Positions 9,010-18,752 of a stretch of 64,000 nucleotides of DNA are shown here, in pieces. Both the position numbers and the translations under genes were made by a program. Position 1 is the first letter of the stretch. Each line of letters opens with the position of its first letter. The DNA is taken from positions 62,001-126,000 of the forward strand of contig NZ_BAUU01000008.1 in assembly GCF_000513115.1 (NCBI RefSeq), written 5' to 3'. The notes beneath the pieces are model-generated. The model had not been told where the DNA came from. It saw only the letters and a program-made list of their open reading frames with translations, and ran no database searches. Origin of the DNA: Halalkalibacter hemicellulosilyticusJCM 9152 (GTDB taxonomy: Bacteria; Bacillota; Bacilli; Bacillales; Bacillaceae_D).

Positions 9010-9135
9010 AAATCATAGCCTCCTTGCGACATGATCCTTTTTATTATAAATCAACTTGACGAAGAATGAAATATTAGAAATCTAAATTCACAATCAAGAC
9101 ACACTTAACGAATATGAAGAAATGGAGAAACGTTC

Positions 9136-9693
9136 ATGACCAATCGTTATATTACTAGTCATTTCCCATTAATATCAATTGTACTCTTTAGCTTAGCGTT
9201 AGCCATCTATGTTCAAGGACTTATTTTGACTGAGCTTGTAAATATGGGAGTCTATAGCGGTATGCTAGAGTTCATTTCAGAAAATGGAATTAAACTGACT
9301 TTATTATTTTTATTAATGTTATTTTTCTTTATGGTATTCTCTGCCCTGAAGCTGATAACAGATACGACTATTGAGCTATCAATGCTCTTTTTCTCAAAAG
9401 ACGAAGAAGGAACAGAATTGTCAAAGGCGAGGGGAGGTTCATGGATTTATTTAATAGGAAGTGTCGTCTCATTATTTGTTGCCAACCAACTTATTTTCAT
9501 TCTTGCCCTCTTTTTACTCGCTAGCTTTATTTATTTTGTTTTTCTTATTTATAAAGTAAGCGATGTTCTATCCTTTGGTGGTCTTGTCGGATTTATTTTC
9601 TTTCAGGTTTTCTTTTGGGGGGCATTTGTTATTTCGGTCGTGTACGCTTTAGTACGCTTGTATAATAGCTTTATGGCAAGTTTGCCGATTTAA
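9136..9693 (+). CDS. YufK-family (DUF5366) membrane protein
   Basis: A 185-aa integral membrane protein with about five hydrophobic segments (residues 8-30, 50-72, 103-120, 120-140 and 150-175) and a short charged loop KDEEGTELSKARG near 90-103. It resembles the YufK/DUF5366 family of Bacilli, whose function is unknown. ATG 9136 follows a modest ATGGAGAA site. Stand-alone gene closed by a strong terminator. Family assignment is from memory of the sequence style and is less certain than the topology. Confidence 0.6.
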   Translation: MTNRYITSHFPLISIVLFSLALAIYVQGLILTELVNMGVYSGMLEFISENGIKLTLLFLLMLFFFMVFSALKLITDTTIELSMLFFSKDEEGTELSKARGGSWIYLIGSVVSLFVANQLIFILALFLLASFIYFVFLIYKVSDVLSFGGLVGFIFFQVFFWGAFVISVVYALVRLYNSFMASLPI

Positions 9694-9745
9694 TCTGGCA
9701 GAGTGAAACTTGCACCTATTATAAGTAGCTACTCATACAAATTCA

Positions 9746-9788
9746 AAAGAGAGTTTCCGCCTTTTCCTAAAGGAGGGAACTCTCTTTC
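9746..9788 (+). terminator. Terminator between the YufK-like gene and the PBP gene
   Basis: A near-perfect stem AAAGAGAGTTTCCGCC / GGAGGGAACTCTCTTT with a 10-nt loop. A-rich and T-rich flanks could serve both converging genes. Confidence 0.75.
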
Positions 9789-9899
9789 ATTTCCTAAAAT
9801 GCAGTATGAGCATTTGAAGATACAAGTTGCTTCAAGTGTGATAGTTATTCTTGAGGAGTTAAAGCCTGCAACGTTCTTGTTCTTTTCACTATTTTGGTC

Positions 9900-11756
9900 T
9901 TATTTTATACTTTCCCTCCAAATGTCTAGTTGAGGTGAACGGTTGTTGACTCTTTCTATGGATTGGTTATCATCGTTACCAATCCATACTCCTGCTGTGT
10001 ATTGGTCGGTTAAACCAACAAACCATAGATTGCGGTATTCATCAGTTGTCCCTGTCTTCCCACCACGGTAGGATGCTGTCATATTGGCCTGTCTTCCAGT
10101 ACCACTTGTAATGACTTCATCTAGTAGCGAGCGCATTTTTTGATTGGTTGAAGAGCTCCATACTTGTTCAGACTCTTGTTCCCAACTATATAAAATCGTA
10201 CCTGCTTGATCTTTTACAGCCCGAATGCCGTATGACCGTGTAAATGCTCCATCGGTTGCAAAGGTCGTGTAGGCCTGTGTGAGCTCAAGTGGAGATACTC
10301 CATATGTTAATCCTCCTAAAGCGGCGCCTGGAACATAGTCATCTGATACGACTCTTGAAAATGAAAAAGGCTCTAAATACGTAAACGCATGTTGAATACC
10401 AATTTGGTGTAGCAGACGGACAGCTGGTGTATTATAGGAATGTTTAAATGCTGTCGATATAGGGACATGACCATATTCTTGATCTCCATAGTTTGTTGGA
10501 CAATAGTCGTTAATACATATGTTCGATGCATCAATTTGAGTTGAAATAGATGCACCTGTTTCTTCAATATAAGGTCCATAGACAAGAATGGGCTTTATCG
10601 CAGAGCCTGGCTGACGGAAATCTTGATATCCGCGGTGAAAATCAAACTTGTTATAGCCTTTGCCCCCGCTTATCGCGACGATCTCATGATTATGGTGGTC
10701 GATCATTGCGACGGCAGCTTGTATATCATCTTCAGGTAAATATCGTTGTACAGCTTTTGTAATGCTGTTCTGTCTATACGGTTCGAGAGCCGTTTCGATA
10801 TGAATGCCGCTTTCAAGTAGCTGTTGAACATGGTTTTGCAGCTCACGCTCAATTTCTTGACGAGTTTCATCTGATTCTGCTTGCTCTATTCTCCATGAGT
10901 ACCCTTCTGATTGTGCAATAAGTTCCGTCAGTTCGTGATGAATATAAGTGACGTAATCAGGAAACTCATCAATTCGTTGTCTCTGATTTAGTGTTAGGTG
11001 CTCATTGCGTGCATGTTCGTACTCTTCCGTTGAAATATAGTGAGCCTCAAGCATTTTTTGCAAAATCCATTCTTGGCGAAGTAATGTCCGATCCATGTGC
11101 TGTAGTGGATCATAATGACTTGGATTGTTCGGGATCGCACTTAAGAAGCTGCTTCGCTAATGTTAATTGCTCGCTCGGCTTATTAAAATAAAAATAGCTA
11201 GCCGCTTCAATTCCGTATACGCCATTACTGAAATAGATTGAGTTTACATAAAGCTCAATAATTTCTTCTTTTGTAAAATGTTTTTCTAATTCGTGTGAAT
11301 AGAGGATTTCCGTCATTTTACGGTTATACGTTTGTTCATGCGTTAGAAAAAGGTTACGAGCAAGCTGTTGAGTCATGGTACTCGCACCTTCTTCAATACC
11401 TTCCTGCGAACGTTAGCCAAAAGAGCTCTAACCATTGCAATTGCATCATAGCCTTTATGCTCAAAGAAGCGTTGGTCTTCTGTAGCAATAAAGGCATCGA
11501 TCACTTGAACAGGTATTTCGTCATAATGTAGGTATCGTCGATTTTGATCGTTGTAAAGCTCGGAAATTAAATCTCCATGTTGGTCATACATATAACTGTT
11601 AGAAGATAAATGTATGTCCTGCAAGTCGACTTGCTCATCTATAAGCTCAGATAAGGTTTTAACCTCTTTCACTTCAGCAGTCACTTCTATTAAGACAAAT
11701 GCGAATACGATACTTGATATACTAGTGAAAATCCAACCGATTGTCATCTTTAGCAT
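9900..11756 (-). pseudogene. Class A penicillin-binding protein (two frameshifts)
   Basis: A bifunctional murein synthase: transmembrane anchor (residues ~5-25), GT51 glycosyltransferase, then transpeptidase. Three consecutive frames are needed. Frame 1 ends after ATEDQRFFEHKGYDAIAMVRALLANV. Frame 2 carries EEGASTMTQQLARNLFL ... ELYVNSIYFSNGVYGIEAAS. Frame 3 begins with SAIPNNPSHYDPL. The breaks lie near 11400 (one base missing) and near 11141-11145 (one base extra); together they leave the length a multiple of three, 618 aa. The transpeptidase motifs are intact: SAIK, SYN and KTGT. It resembles PbpF/PbpG-type sporulation or vegetative PBPs. The opposite-sign pair of indels suggests sequencing error rather than decay. 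Confidence 0.88.
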
Positions 11757-12079
11757 TATGTGTACACTCTTTTCTTATATGATCAAAATTTCAAAAAGAT
11801 TTAAGGAGTCCAATCAAGGAGATGAAGTGGGATAATGGACGGGACATCGGTTATCTCATTACATGGGTTATTTGGATCAGACAACCATAATCCGAAGTAA
11901 TGGCTACACGACATATTTAAGAAAAGAATGCTACGCATTTTTTCTTAATCTTTTCATTTTATATTTTACCACCAATTTAAAGAAAAAGGGTCATAATCAT
12001 AAAAGATTGCATGTTCATTTCTTTTGCTGCATATGGTTAACTAATCTTGCTCTGACCATGAGGATGGAGGTTACGCTAC
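11757..12079 (+). other. Intergenic region between the PBP gene and prkA
   Basis: 323 bp holding the divergent promoters. Visible features are an imperfect inverted repeat TTAAGAAAAGAATG / CATTTTTTCTTAA at 11917-11948 and the GGATGGAGG ribosome site of prkA. prkA is SigE-dependent in B. subtilis, but I could not fix a convincing SigE -35/-10 pair here. The short open frames across it have no ribosome sites. Confidence 0.5.
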
Positions 12080-13975
12080 ATGTCAATCTTACGTAAAATT
12101 GAACATTTCAGAGAAGAAGAGGAGCGTCTAAAGTGGGAAGGTACATTTGCTGATTACTTAAACCTATTGAAGGAGAAGCCGTGGATTGCTCAAACCGCTC
12201 ACTCCCGCGTTTACAATATGATTAAGGATGCTGGAGTAGAGGAAGCCAACGGGAAGAAAGAATATCAATTTTTTAAAGATCAGTTGTTTGGAGTAAATGA
12301 AGCCCTTGAAAAGCTTGTTGAGGAATACTTCCATTCGGCTGCTAAACGTTTAGATGTACGCAAACGTATCTTGTTATTAATGGGGCCTGTTAGTGGAGGG
12401 AAATCGACGCTTGTAACGATGCTAAAGCGTGGATTAGAACAATATTCACGAACGGATAAAGGGGCGGTTTATGCCATTAAAGGATGTCCAATGCATGAGG
12501 ATCCTCTTCACCTTATTCCGAATCACTTGCGAAATGAATTCTACGAGGAATATGGGATTAAAGTGGAAGGGAATTTATCCCCATTAAATATGATGCGTTT
12601 GGAAGAAGAATATAGTGGCCGAATTGAAGATGTAATCGTGGAACGTATCTTTTTTTCTGAAGATAAGCGGACTGGAATTGGTACTTTTAGTCCTTCAGAT
12701 CCGAAATCACAGGATATTGCTGATTTAACAGGAAGTATTGACTTTTCAACGATTGCTGAATATGGATCTGAGTCTGATCCACGAGCATATCGATTTGATG
12801 GTGAATTGAATAAAGCCAATCGTGGGATGATGGAGTTTCAGGAAATGCTTAAGTGTGATGAGAAATTTCTTTGGCATTTGCTTTCTCTCACTCAGGAAGG
12901 AAACTTTAAGGCGGGGCGGTTTGCTCTCATTAGTGCAGATGAATTAATTGTCGCTCATACGAACGAATCTGAATATCGCTCATTTATTGCGAATAAGAAA
13001 AATGAAGCGTTACATTCTCGAATTATTGTTATGAAGGTTCCTTACAACTTAAAAGTATCTGAAGAGGAACGGATTTATCAAAAAATGATTCAAGAAAGTG
13101 ATCTATCACATGTGCATATTGCTCCACATGCATTAAAGGTTGCGGCCATTTTTACAATTTTAACGAGATTACAGCAGCCGAAAAAACAAGGCATTGATTT
13201 GTTGAAGAAAATGAGACTTTATGATGGAGAAAATGTAGAAGGCTTTAATTCACAGGATGTTGAAGAGTTGAAGCAAGAATACCCTGATGAGGGGATGAGT
13301 GGCATTGATCCACGTTATGTTATTAATCGAATTTCATCGGCCATTATTCGTAAGCAATTAACATCGATTAATGCACTAGATGTTTTGCGTTCGATTAAAG
13401 AAGGCTTAAATGAACATGCTTCCATTACAAAAGAAGACCGTGAGCGATACATGGATTTTATAGCTGTTGCAAGAAAGGAATATGATACGATTGCCAAGAA
13501 AGAAGTACAAAAAGCATTCGTTTATTCTTATGATGAGTCTGCGAAAACGCTAATGGATAACTACTTAGACAATGTTGAAGCCTATTGTAATCAAAATAAA
13601 TTACGTGATCCGTTAACAGGTGAAGAAATGACACCAGATGAGAAATTAATGCGATCCATTGAAGAACAAATTGGCATTTCGGAAAATGCAAAGAAGGCAT
13701 TTCGTGAAGAAATTTTAATTCGAATTTCTGCATATGCGAGAAAAGGGAAGAAATTTGATTACAATTCTCACGAACGTTTACGAGAAGCGATCCAGAAAAA
13801 GCTCTTTGCTGACCTAAAGGATATCGTTAAAATTACGACATCAACGAAAACTCCAGATGAATCACAACTGAAGAAAATTAATGAAGTGATTGCAAGGTTA
13901 GTTGATGAGCATGGATACAATTCAGTGTCAGCTAATGAATTATTACGTTATGTAGGAAGCTTATTAAACCGTTAA
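12080..13975 (+). CDS. prkA: PrkA, AAA+ serine kinase/protease of sporulation
   Basis: A 631-aa cytosolic AAA+ protein highly conserved in spore formers. The Walker A (GPVSGGKST, residue ~101) is clear. The C-terminal part carries the PrkA-specific domain, once read as cAMP-dependent-kinase-like and more recently linked to Lon-like proteolysis and to sporulation via the SigK pathway. Start ATG 12080 has GGATGGAGG 9 nt upstream. In B. subtilis it directly precedes yhbH; here a signal peptidase gene lies between. The 3' end is followed by a 14-bp perfect stem-loop. Confidence 0.96.
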   Translation: MSILRKIEHFREEEERLKWEGTFADYLNLLKEKPWIAQTAHSRVYNMIKDAGVEEANGKKEYQFFKDQLFGVNEALEKLVEEYFHSAAKRLDVRKRILLLMGPVSGGKSTLVTMLKRGLEQYSRTDKGAVYAIKGCPMHEDPLHLIPNHLRNEFYEEYGIKVEGNLSPLNMMRLEEEYSGRIEDVIVERIFFSEDKRTGIGTFSPSDPKSQDIADLTGSIDFSTIAEYGSESDPRAYRFDGELNKANRGMMEFQEMLKCDEKFLWHLLSLTQEGNFKAGRFALISADELIVAHTNESEYRSFIANKKNEALHSRIIVMKVPYNLKVSEEERIYQKMIQESDLSHVHIAPHALKVAAIFTILTRLQQPKKQGIDLLKKMRLYDGENVEGFNSQDVEELKQEYPDEGMSGIDPRYVINRISSAIIRKQLTSINALDVLRSIKEGLNEHASITKEDRERYMDFIAVARKEYDTIAKKEVQKAFVYSYDESAKTLMDNYLDNVEAYCNQNKLRDPLTGEEMTPDEKLMRSIEEQIGISENAKKAFREEILIRISAYARKGKKFDYNSHERLREAIQKKLFADLKDIVKITTSTKTPDESQLKKINEVIARLVDEHGYNSVSANELLRYVGSLLNR

Positions 13976-13986
13976 TATCGCATGTG

Positions 13987-14029
13987 TGATGCGCCTAATG
14001 TGGTGATACTCTCCGCATTAGGCGCATCA
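13987..14029 (+). other. Perfect 14-bp stem-loop 3' of prkA
   Basis: TGATGCGCCTAATG (13987-14000) is perfectly complementary to CATTAGGCGCATCA (14016-14029) with a 15-nt loop. No T-run follows, so it is a 3' mRNA-stabilising or processing structure, or a weak terminator. Confidence 0.7.
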
Positions 14030-14165
14030 TATGATAGAGCTAAATGTAACTTGCTGCTTTCGGACAAGGTAAGATTGGAAGAAATGATCGATAATGAGGT
14101 AAAATAGGTGTTATTGCTCCTTGTGATGTCGAGATAACAGTGGTAAATTAAAGGAAACGGTGTAG

Positions 14166-14717
14166 ATGGGTCGGGATACGATGATAGAGACAACGAAAAA
14201 TGAATGGATGGAATGGGTCAAGGCTATTGTAGTTGCACTTCTTTTAGCATTTTTAATCCGGACATTCCTTTTCACAAGCTATGAAGTTCAAGGGGAATCG
14301 ATGGAGCCTAGTGTGTTTGATGGGGAACGATTTATTGTGAATAAGGTAGGGTATGGCTTTTCAGATCCACAACGTTTTGATCTTGTCGTTTTTCATGCGA
14401 GTGAGACAGAGGATTATATTAAACGAGTAATCGGATTACCAGGAGATCAAATATCATATACCAATGATACGTTATACATTAACGGTGAAGAAATAGAAGA
14501 GCCTTTTTTAGAAGCAATGAAAAAGGACGGGCGTGATCGATACACACGAGACTTTGCTATGGAGGAGATCGTACCAGAGGATCATGTGTTTGTTTTAGGA
14601 GATAATCGTCCTAATAGTTTAGATAGTAGAAGACTTGGGTTTATTCCGATGGATCATATAGTCGGCAAAGTTGATTTACGATTTTGGCCAATTACAGATG
14701 TTGGAATTGTCAAGTAA
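14166..14717 (+). CDS. Signal peptidase I (SipS/SipT type)
   Basis: A 183-aa membrane protease that removes signal peptides of secreted proteins. A single N-terminal transmembrane helix (residues ~18-36) is followed by the catalytic Ser45 (in GESMEPS), Lys86 (in DYIKRVIGLPGD) and the GDNRPNSLDSR box. This is the short Gram-positive type with a Ser/Lys dyad. The ATG at 14166 follows AAAGGAAACGGTG; ATG 14181 is an alternative that would drop five residues. It sits between prkA and yhbH, has its own terminator, and is not part of the B. subtilis arrangement. Confidence 0.93.
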   Translation: MGRDTMIETTKNEWMEWVKAIVVALLLAFLIRTFLFTSYEVQGESMEPSVFDGERFIVNKVGYGFSDPQRFDLVVFHASETEDYIKRVIGLPGDQISYTNDTLYINGEEIEEPFLEAMKKDGRDRYTRDFAMEEIVPEDHVFVLGDNRPNSLDSRRLGFIPMDHIVGKVDLRFWPITDVGIVK

Positions 14718-14727
14718 ATGGAATGGA

Positions 14728-14756
14728 GGATAGGCTAATGAGGCCTGTCCTTTTTT
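14728..14756 (+). terminator. Terminator of the signal peptidase gene
   Basis: GGATAGGCT pairs with GGCCTGTCC (two G-T pairs) and is followed by six T. Confidence 0.85.
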
Positions 14757-14969
14757 CATGCAGTGATTTGTCAGAATTTATTAGCAACTCTTTTTCTTGT
14801 CTGCATATGATAGAGTAAGTTATTTTTGAGCCCTAATGAATTTCGATGTTAGCCAAAAAGTAACGTCGTAATGGCTCTAGACGTCATCATTGTATGCAAG
14901 GCAAAGTGATTGTGTGCATCGAAAACACGTAAGGTAGCTTAAAGCGATATAAAAAAAGGAGGGAATCAC

Positions 14970-16139
14970 ATGGCGAACAGTAATCAACGTCAATTTGTTA
15001 TCTCACAAGAAAATTGGTCCTTACATCAGAAGGGTCATCAAGATCAGCGACGACACCAGGAGAAAGTACAGGAAGCAATTAAGAAAAACCTTCCTGATCT
15101 CGTGAGTGAGGAGAATATCGTCATGTCAAATGGTCGAGATGTGATTCGCATTCCAATTCGGTCATTAGATGAGTATAAGATTCGCTATAATTATGATAAA
15201 AATAAGCATGTAGGTCAAGGGAAAGGAGATAGTAAGGTTGGAGATGTAGTCGCACGCGATCCCAATGGCGACAAACAAAAAGGACCTGGAAAAGGGAAAG
15301 GTGCAGGAGATCAACCAGGAGAAGATTACTCAGAGGCAGAAGTGTCGATTATGGAATTGGAAGAATTATTATTTCGCGAGCTAGAGCTACCAAACCTTCA
15401 GCAAAAAGAGGAAAATGAAATTGTCCTTGAAGACATTAGCTTTAACGACATTCGAAAGAAAGGGTTAATGGGGAACATTGACAAAAGAAGAACAATTTTA
15501 TCAGCGATTAAACGTAATGCACTGGAAGGTCGACCTGGGATTGTCCCCATTTATAATGATGATTTACGGTTTAAAACGTGGAATGAAATTGTGAAGCCTG
15601 AATCGAAGGCCGTTGTAATTGCGATGATGGATACAAGCGGCTCGATGGGACGATGGGAGAAGTATATGGCAAGAAGCTTCTTCTTTTGGATGACCCGTTT
15701 CTTGCGTACGAAATACGAAACGGTTGATATTGAATTTATTGCGCATCATACGGAAGCAAAGGTTGTATCAGAGGATGATTTCTTTAACAAAGGAGAAAGT
15801 GGTGGAACGATTTGTTCATCCGCCTACCGCAAGGCGCTAGAAATTATTAGTAACAAATATGATCCGATTCGCTATAATATTTACCCATTTCATTTTTCAG
15901 ATGGCGATAATTTAACATCAGATAACGCCCGCTGCTTGAAGCTTGTTCAGCAGCTAATGGAAGTGTCGAGTATGTTTGGATATGGGGAGGTGAATCAATA
16001 CAGTCGCCACTCCACGCTTATGAGTGCCTATAAGAACATCGATGATATGCGTTTTCGTCACTTTATTTTGAAGGAGAAGGGTGACGTATATCATGCAATG
16101 AAAGCCTTTTTTAAAAAAGAGGAGGAAGCATTAGCATAG
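14970..16139 (+). CDS. yhbH: YhbH/YeaH-family sporulation protein
   Basis: A 389-aa partner of PrkA, required for normal sporulation in B. subtilis. The N-terminal half is charged and has a Gly/Lys-rich linker near residues 85-115 ([13 protein letters not shown]). The C-terminal half is a von Willebrand A-like domain with the metal-site motif DTSGSMG near residue 221 and a later SDGDN. Start ATG 14970 follows AAAGGAGGG. It is co-inherited with prkA across spore formers, though separated here by the signal peptidase gene and a terminator, so it needs its own promoter. Confidence 0.95.
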   Translation: MANSNQRQFVISQENWSLHQKGHQDQRRHQEKVQEAIKKNLPDLVSEENIVMSNGRDVIRIPIRSLDEYKIRYNYDKNKHVGQGKGDSKVGDVVARDPNGDKQKGPGKGKGAGDQPGEDYSEAEVSIMELEELLFRELELPNLQQKEENEIVLEDISFNDIRKKGLMGNIDKRRTILSAIKRNALEGRPGIVPIYNDDLRFKTWNEIVKPESKAVVIAMMDTSGSMGRWEKYMARSFFFWMTRFLRTKYETVDIEFIAHHTEAKVVSEDDFFNKGESGGTICSSAYRKALEIISNKYDPIRYNIYPFHFSDGDNLTSDNARCLKLVQQLMEVSSMFGYGEVNQYSRHSTLMSAYKNIDDMRFRHFILKEKGDVYHAMKAFFKKEEEALA

Positions 16140-16149
16140 GATAAATGTA

Positions 16150-16234
16150 GCGCCTGAAAGGGAACGTTTCGAGGACACCAAATAGTAAAAAACGATACCT
16201 TTTATTGCCCTCGAGCTTTCCCTTTTTAAGGCGC
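16150..16234 (+). repeat. Long interrupted inverted repeat after yhbH
   Basis: Three nested arms pair in order: GCGCCT/AGGCGC, AAAGGGA/TCCCTTT and TCGAGG/CCTCGA, around a 33-nt AT-rich loop. The U-rich CCTTTTT lies inside the right arm, so it may serve as a two-way terminator for yhbH and the convergent lipoprotein gene. Confidence 0.6.
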
Positions 16235-16285
16235 TCCTTTGTTAATCGAAATGCTAAAAGGTTGATTTGTCCTTTTTAAGAGGTC

Positions 16286-16924
16286 TCAAAATTCAACGGT
16301 AAAGTCAATTTTGTCACCGACATCTTCCCATTCTTCGTTATGGGGAGCGTTTATGATAATTCGAACCGTTTCGATTTCATCAGCAGTAGAATTTTCGAGA
16401 ATGAAAAACTGCGAGCCTGACTTTCGGACGGCTCCAATAAATTCTCCATCGATATGATCAGAAAGCCACATATCAGATTCAAGCTGCTCTCCCGTATTTG
16501 TTGTTATCGTTGCTTGTCCAGGATAGAAGAAGATCGTGTCGTCTGATGTGTTTTCAACTTCCATATCAATTTGAATGTATTCAATTTCAGTTGTTTCCAT
16601 AAAATCAGCTAGATCTCCCTGGAGTTGACCTGAGCTTGCATTGACTTGGGTGATGTCGACAATCATTGGTCCTGTCTCCTGGGACTCAATCTCATCCTGC
16701 TTGGAAATGAGTGTAAAGGTACCTCCTTCGTTTTCAACTACATCTCCTTCTTCATGATCAGATACGTCGTCCAATGCTTGCTCTTTCTCATTTTCTCCTG
16801 TTTCCTCTAGCTCTTGCTGATCTGCGTCTTCCTCAATTTGCTCTTCCTGTTGTTCAGTGCCACATGAAATGAGCAGAAGAACAGTCAGAATTGTAAGAAA
16901 TAGATAGAGCCATTTTTTCTTCAA
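16286..16924 (-). CDS. Lipoprotein with DUF4352-like domain
   Basis: A 212-aa exported lipoprotein. From the TTG at 16924 (GGAGG 9 nt upstream) it has a Lys-rich n-region, a hydrophobic stretch and the lipobox LLIS-C with lipidated Cys21. A very acidic, Glu/Gln-rich linker covers residues 25-65. The C-terminal ~110 residues (VDITQVNAS ... YIQIDMEVENTSDDTIFFYPGQ) resemble DUF4352/TRF2-like beta-sandwich domains of surface lipoproteins. A longer open frame to 17023 would bury the signal peptide and runs into the repeat at 16954. Function unknown. Confidence 0.75.
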   Translation of the reverse strand: MKKKWLYLFLTILTVLLLISCGTEQQEEQIEEDADQQELEETGENEKEQALDDVSDHEEGDVVENEGGTFTLISKQDEIESQETGPMIVDITQVNASSGQLQGDLADFMETTEIEYIQIDMEVENTSDDTIFFYPGQATITTNTGEQLESDMWLSDHIDGEFIGAVRKSGSQFFILENSTADEIETVRIIINAPHNEEWEDVGDKIDFTVEF

Positions 16925-16953
16925 AATAACAAACCTCCATTCTTTTTTGCTGA

Positions 16954-17075
16954 CCTTTAAGCAATGGGTGAAAGCGTTGCTTATTTTGATTCCTCGTATC
17001 AAGCGAACAACGAATGAAGCCATTGCTAGTCAAATCAAAGGTATTGAAAAAGTTGTTTTGTCCTTTTCAATGGCC
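16954..17075 (+). repeat. Dispersed structured repeat, copy 2 (degenerate)
   Basis: It matches copy 1 (4410-4590, opposite strand). Shared blocks are AGCAATGG...CCATTGCT, the GCGTTG/CAACG inner arms, a remnant CTCGTATCA, and the trailing AATCAAAGG then TTGAAAAAGTT. The CCTGATACGA inner hairpin is eroded and only one of the two flanking hairpins is left. The rest of the gap up to 17306 shows only AT-rich promoter-like sequence including TATAAT near 17263. Confidence 0.65.
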
Positions 17076-17306
17076 GCTCATTCTCTGATTTTTTCAGTTT
17101 ATTTTGTTCATCATTCAAGAAAAACATACAAGCATTTGATCAAAAGAAGTCAAAATGTGTTACTTAAACTCTAAAAATGCTGTCTATTATAAGCGTCTAT
17201 TGACAAATCTCATCTTTTTATCAATATTTTCCGCCAATGTCTTTTTTATGTTGAAAAATAGCGTATAATTCTTATTAGAGAACAAATAGGACTTGGAGGA
17301 AGATGA

Positions 17307-18721
17307 ATGGATCATACAAACTTATATCGAGATGCCTTTGAAAACGCTTCTTCTGGAAAAGCAATTATGACATTAGATGGCCAGTGGTTTAAGGTAAATA
17401 AAGCATTGAGCATAATTACGGGCTATAGCAAAGAGGAACTTGAGCATTCAGCATTTGATATTGTTTCACATCCTGATGATTTAAATAAGACGGCATCATT
17501 GTTTAACACCCCCTCCGACATTACGGATAAATTAGTTATTGATCAACGATTTGTGCATAAAGACGGGAAAGTTCTGTGGGTTTCGTTGCATATTATCATG
17601 TTAGAAATGGGACAAACCTCTTATTACCATGTCGATATTTTTGATATTAGCTTGAAATTAAAAAAGGAAAAAGAGTTAAATGAATTAAATCATATGCATC
17701 AACTTATTCTAGATTCAATTAACGAAGGTATATTTGGGCTAAACCCGGATGGTACAATTGTCTTTTGGAATCGTGCTTCTGAAAATATGCTTGGTTGTAA
17801 GCAAGAGGATATGATTGGTCGAAGAATTCAAGAAGTCATTTTGAAATTAAAAGGAGACAAAGATGTTGTTACAAGTCCATTTCTTCAGGCTGTTGAAAAT
17901 GGTGGGACTCTGCAAGTAAGAGAAGATCAATTTTCTAGAAAAGATGGACAACAATTTGATGTCGAATATACGATTAATCCGATTTATGAAAATGCTCAAT
18001 ATAAAGGAACGGTTGTGATATTTAGAGATGTTACTGAGCTTAAGAAATCTCAAGAGTATATGCAAAATTCAGAGAAGCTGTCACTTGTAGGCAGATGGCT
18101 GCAGGAATTGCCCATGAAATTCGGAACCCACTAACTTCATTAAAAGGGTTTCTTCAGCTAATTCAATCAGGAGAATCGGCAAAGCAAATCTATTATTCAA
18201 TTATGTCGGAGGAGTTTTCAAGAATTGAAATTATTTTGAATGAGCTGCTCCTGCTGGCAAAGCCACAAGTGAAGCATTTAGAAAAGCATGATCTTAATCA
18301 AATTTTGACTCAAGTTAAGAGTATATTGGAGCCTCAATGCATTATTGAAAATGTGCAAATTATAACAGACCTTACTAATGGGCCCGTATTTGTTAAGTGC
18401 GATGAAAATGAATTGAAACAAGTATTTATTAACCTAATAAAAAACGGAATTGATGCGATGCCTAACGGAGGTGAAATTACGATTCGTTCTAAAATGGAAG
18501 ATGGTGATGCAATTGTTGAAGTCATCGATCAAGGGACAGGGATCTCTGAGGATAAGCTTGCGAAATTAGGACAGCCATTTTACACAACTAAAGAAAAGGG
18601 GACGGGGCTTGGTCTAATGGTAACGTATGGAATTATTGAGAACTTAGGTGGGCATGTTCAAGTTCGTAGTGAATTGAACAGTGGAACAACCTTTCAAATT
18701 ACATTACCAATTCCCTCATAG
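17307..18721 (+). pseudogene. PAS-domain sensor histidine kinase (one frameshift)
   Basis: A soluble kinase of about 471 aa resembling KinA/KinE-type sporulation kinases that feed the Spo0F-Spo0A phosphorelay. It has two PAS domains (~5-125 and ~130-255), then HisKA with the phospho-acceptor His in AAGIAHEIRNPLTSLKGFLQLI, and a HATPase domain (N box INLIKNGIDAMP, G boxes DQGTGIS and GTGLGLMV). The frame breaks at about 18092, between EKLSLVG and MAAGIAHEIRNP; one missing base restores it. ATG 17307 follows GGAGGA. There is no membrane segment, so it senses a cytoplasmic signal. No response regulator is adjacent. Confidence 0.88.
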
Positions 18722-18752
18722 TGGGATAGGAAAGATGAGAGAAGGAGAGCTT

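Noticed and set aside
9703-9933. 76-aa open frame after the YufK-like gene
   Set aside because: It spans a strong terminator hairpin and overlaps the end of the PBP gene.
9900-11096. Stand-alone transpeptidase gene
   Set aside because: The glycosyltransferase half is present in adjacent frames; two single-base indels unite them.
11863-12096. 77-aa open frame overlapping the prkA start
   Set aside because: No ribosome site; it runs through the inverted repeat at 11917-11948 and overlaps the strong start of prkA.
16947-17174. 75-aa open frame
   Set aside because: It lies in a degenerate copy of the dispersed repeat and has no ribosome site.
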